Origin: an uncultured Clostridia bacterium
GTDB lineage: Bacteria > Bacillota > Clostridia > Lachnospirales > Anaerotignaceae
Direction of reading: 5' to 3'
Assembly (NCBI GenBank): GCA_910583755.1
Contig: CAJTZO010000026.1
Location: forward strand, 1-35,961
DNA: 35,961 nucleotides
In this document: one piece after another, positions 35,201 through 35,961 of the stretch
Numbering within the stretch: the first letter of the stretch is position 1
Layout: each line of letters opens with the position of its first letter
Notes under the pieces: model-generated
What the model was told of the DNA's origin: nothing
The model's database searches: none
What the model saw: only the letters and a program-made list of their open reading frames with translations
Translations under genes and position numbers: made by a program

Positions 35201-35409
35201 CGAGGAATTAAATCTTTTACAGCACGAGTAATGATATGTCCAATATGTGGTTTACCGTTTGCTGTTGGAGGGCCATCATAAAAGGTAAAAACAGGGCAGC
35301 CCTCTCTGGATGCATTACTTTTTTCAAAAATATTATTTTCTTTCCAAAACTTTTGAACTTCCACTTCACGTTCTACAAAATTAAGGTTGGTAGACACTTT
35401 GTCATACAT
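32296..35409 (-). CDS. ileS: Isoleucyl-tRNA synthetase (long, type 2 form)
   Basis: It charges tRNA-Ile. The 1037 residues start from the ATG at 35407-35409, which follows AAAGGAGGA; the frame is open 17 codons further but without a ribosome site. HIGH is at 55-58 in PPTANGKPHIGH, and KMSKHKGN at about 590-597. The large editing insertion (CP1) between them includes the AWTTTPWTLPSN and Asp-rich GEDDARV regions, then CPECGKL zinc-type cysteines. The C-terminal part is long and ends without the zinc ribbon typical of the ~920-residue form. This matches the clostridial long IleRS group, whose type-2 members are often less sensitive to mupirocin (family knowledge). Controlled by the T-box leader at 35463-35700. 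Confidence 0.97.
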   Translation of the reverse strand: MYDKVSTNLNFVEREVEVQKFWKENNIFEKSNASREGCPVFTFYDGPPTANGKPHIGHIITRAVKDLIPRYKTMKGYKVLRKAGWDTHGLPVELEVEKSLNISGKPQIEEYGIEPFIGKCKESVWKYEGEWREMSDRVGFWADMDNPYVTYHNDYIESEWWALKQIWDKGLLYKGHKVVPYCPRCGTALSSHEVAQGYKDVKETSCITKFKVEGKEKEYFLAWTTTPWTLPSNVALTVNAKEEYAKVKYKEEYFILASALLDDVLGEGNYEVVETKTGKELEYQRYEPLFDFIETDPKGFYVTCDDYVTLTDGTGVVHSAGAFGEDDARVCQKYDIVFRQYVDSQGFMTKEAGPFAGKFVKDADPLVLDYLKESGALFAAIPFEHNYPFCWRCDTPLIYYARSTWFIKMTALRDNLVANNRTINWYPDNIKEGRFGNFLENVIDWGLSRERYWGTPLPIWECECGHRHTIGSIAELKEMSPDCPEDIELHKPFIDAVHITCPECGKLMTRVPEVIDCWFDSGSMPFAQFHYPFENKELFDANFPADFISEAVDQTRGWFYTLLAVSTLLFDKSSFKNCIVLGHVQDKDGQKMSKHKGNVVDPWDALNKQGADAVRWYFYANSAPWLPSRYYEEAVNEMQRKYMGTLWNTYAFYVLYAEIDQFNPTKYQLDYEKLSPMDKWILSKLQTLNKFVDEGLESYKITEPARAMAEFVDDLSNWYVRRSRERFWGKDMPQDKINAYMTLHTVLVTMAKLTAPFTPFIAEEIYNNIVKKVDETAKESVHLCDWPEYHAEWVDKDLEDNMDFVLKIVVEGRAARNAANMKNRQPMAMMYVKAEQELPQEYQDIIKEELNIKNVTFTQDVEGFTTYTFKPQLRTLGKKYGKLVPKIGEALKVVDGNTFMDTLKADGKATLVIDGENVVLEQEDVLVDTAEKDGFVTSKNNDVTVVIDTNLTPELIEEGFVREITSKIQTMRKEANFEVMDKIKVYHEGSAKIAEIIANNDIKSDVLAEEFVAGKGGTHTKEWNINGEKVTLGVEKL

Positions 35410-35462
35410 AAAAAAATCCTCCTTTATTTTTATTTTATAGTATACCATAATACAATACAACT

Positions 35463-35700
35463 AAAAAAGCCTTTTTTCCCAAACAGGACAAAAAGACTTT
35501 ACCACCTGATTTATTTTCATGTGCATAACAAACATTATGTTTTCCATAACGGAGAAAACCGTCAAAGCTTACTCAAATTTTTTTCAGCTTGCCACTCCAG
35601 GGTGATATTCAGAACTTTTTTATATTGTCTTTCAGCAAAATGACAACTCTCTGTAAAGGTGTTTTAAAGTCTTACTGTCCCTTTCTTTGTGTTTGATAAT
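35463..35700 (-). promoter_or_regulatory. T-box riboswitch, isoleucine-specific, upstream of ileS
   Basis: Read on the minus strand it has an AGAGAG bulge and GCTGAAAGACA typical of Stem I, then GAATATCACC with specifier codon ATC (plus-strand 35604-35606). CCTGGAGTG follows, then the T-box core GGTGGTA (plus-strand 35500-35506 region) that pairs with the tRNA 3' end. The terminator AAAGTCTTTTT/AAAAAGGCTTT with a T-run occupies 35463-35500. Uncharged tRNA-Ile would favour the antiterminator and allow ileS expression. Confidence 0.9.
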
Positions 35701-35711
35701 ATACGCAAGTT

Positions 35712-35740
35712 ATTATACAATGGCTGATGTTTTTTGTAAA
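35712..35740 (-). promoter_or_regulatory. Promoter of the T-box/ileS transcript
   Basis: TTTACA (35735-35740), 17 bp, TATAAT (35712-35717) on the minus strand, placing the start just before Stem I. Confidence 0.75.
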
Positions 35741-35774
35741 GAACTTTTTTGAAAAATATTGCATAAAACGGAAG

Positions 35775-35961
35775 GAAAAACCTTGAGGGTTAGCCCTCAA
35801 ATTCCCCAAAGAACTTTAATGCGAAACTAACGTTTTGCTAAAAAGATTGACTTTATAAGGAAAAACGTTAGTTTTTCCATGAAAATTTTTTGTCCAACTT
35901 TTTTAAAAAAAAGTTGGTGGGTGTGGGTGAAACCCACAAAAGAAGACTTTATTGACAGACT
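35775..35961 (+). repeat. Hairpin element, copy H (runs to window end)
   Basis: It carries the head hairpin TTGAGGG-TTA-(G)CCCTCAA (35783-35800), loop 1 TAAC (35828-35831) and loop 2 GTTA (35867-35870), hairpins 3 and 4, and the tail TTATTGACAGACT at the window edge. It shares the TAAC/GTTA loop pair with copy B, 32 kb away. Confidence 0.92.

Noticed and set aside
35410..35460. Longer N-terminus for IleRS
   Set aside because: It would begin inside the leader without a ribosome site; AAAGGAGGA precedes the ATG at 35409 and that start fits the family.

Overview
The window is AT-rich DNA from a low-GC Firmicute, most likely a Clostridia/Lachnospirales-type anaerobe. The case for this rests on strong AGGAGG-type ribosome sites, consensus sigma-A promoters, a T-box leader on ileS, a clostridial-type long IleRS, a DUF4364 gene, LCP and LTA-synthase-like envelope genes, and tRNA genes without an encoded CCA. 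It reads as chromosomal housekeeping and metabolic DNA; no phage or transposase gene is visible.

Layout: (1) 1-3950: an SGNH/DltD-like secreted protein, glnS, and a DUF4364 gene facing it. (2) 4270-11580, minus strand: a sugar locus made of a sucrose-type PTS permease (IIBCA), a Cof-type HAD phosphatase, a GH36 alpha-galactosidase and a GH13_4 amylosucrase-like enzyme. A divergent AraC regulator (12060-12899) overlaps hemW. The set suggests uptake and breakdown of sucrose or raffinose-family sugars; no scrB-type sucrose-6-phosphate hydrolase is present. (3) 14140-19630, plus strand: a membrane protein fused to a HAD domain lacking catalytic Asp residues, tcdA, then lipoprotein, ABC-F ATPase and nitroreductase genes. 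(4) 19650-20220: two tiny ribbon-helix-helix genes on the minus strand, with a convincing promoter-plus-hairpin for a ~70 nt RNA antisense to the 3' end of one of them. (5) 20320-26700: an alanine/glycine symporter, a long gene-free stretch, a FIST sensor operon using two TTG starts, a MarR regulator and a chemoreceptor. (6) 26740-31750: tRNA-Arg, an LTA-synthase-like enzyme and two LCP ligases (cell envelope). (7) 31870-35961: tRNA-Leu and ileS under an isoleucine T-box.

The most striking feature is not a gene. An intergenic element of about 190-220 bp occurs eight times in 36 kb, in both orientations, with at least four further remnants and a variant copy. It has imperfect terminal inverted repeats and four or five ordered hairpins. 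The tetraloops of two neighbouring hairpins are complementary to each other, and that complementarity is kept between copies by paired changes (TAGC/GCTA in some, TAAC/GTTA in others, G-U wobble in the rest). The variant at 216-315 keeps the hairpin order with different stem sequences. This points to selection on a folded RNA (or single-stranded DNA) carrying a kissing-loop or alternative long-range pairing, mobilised in the manner of a MITE.
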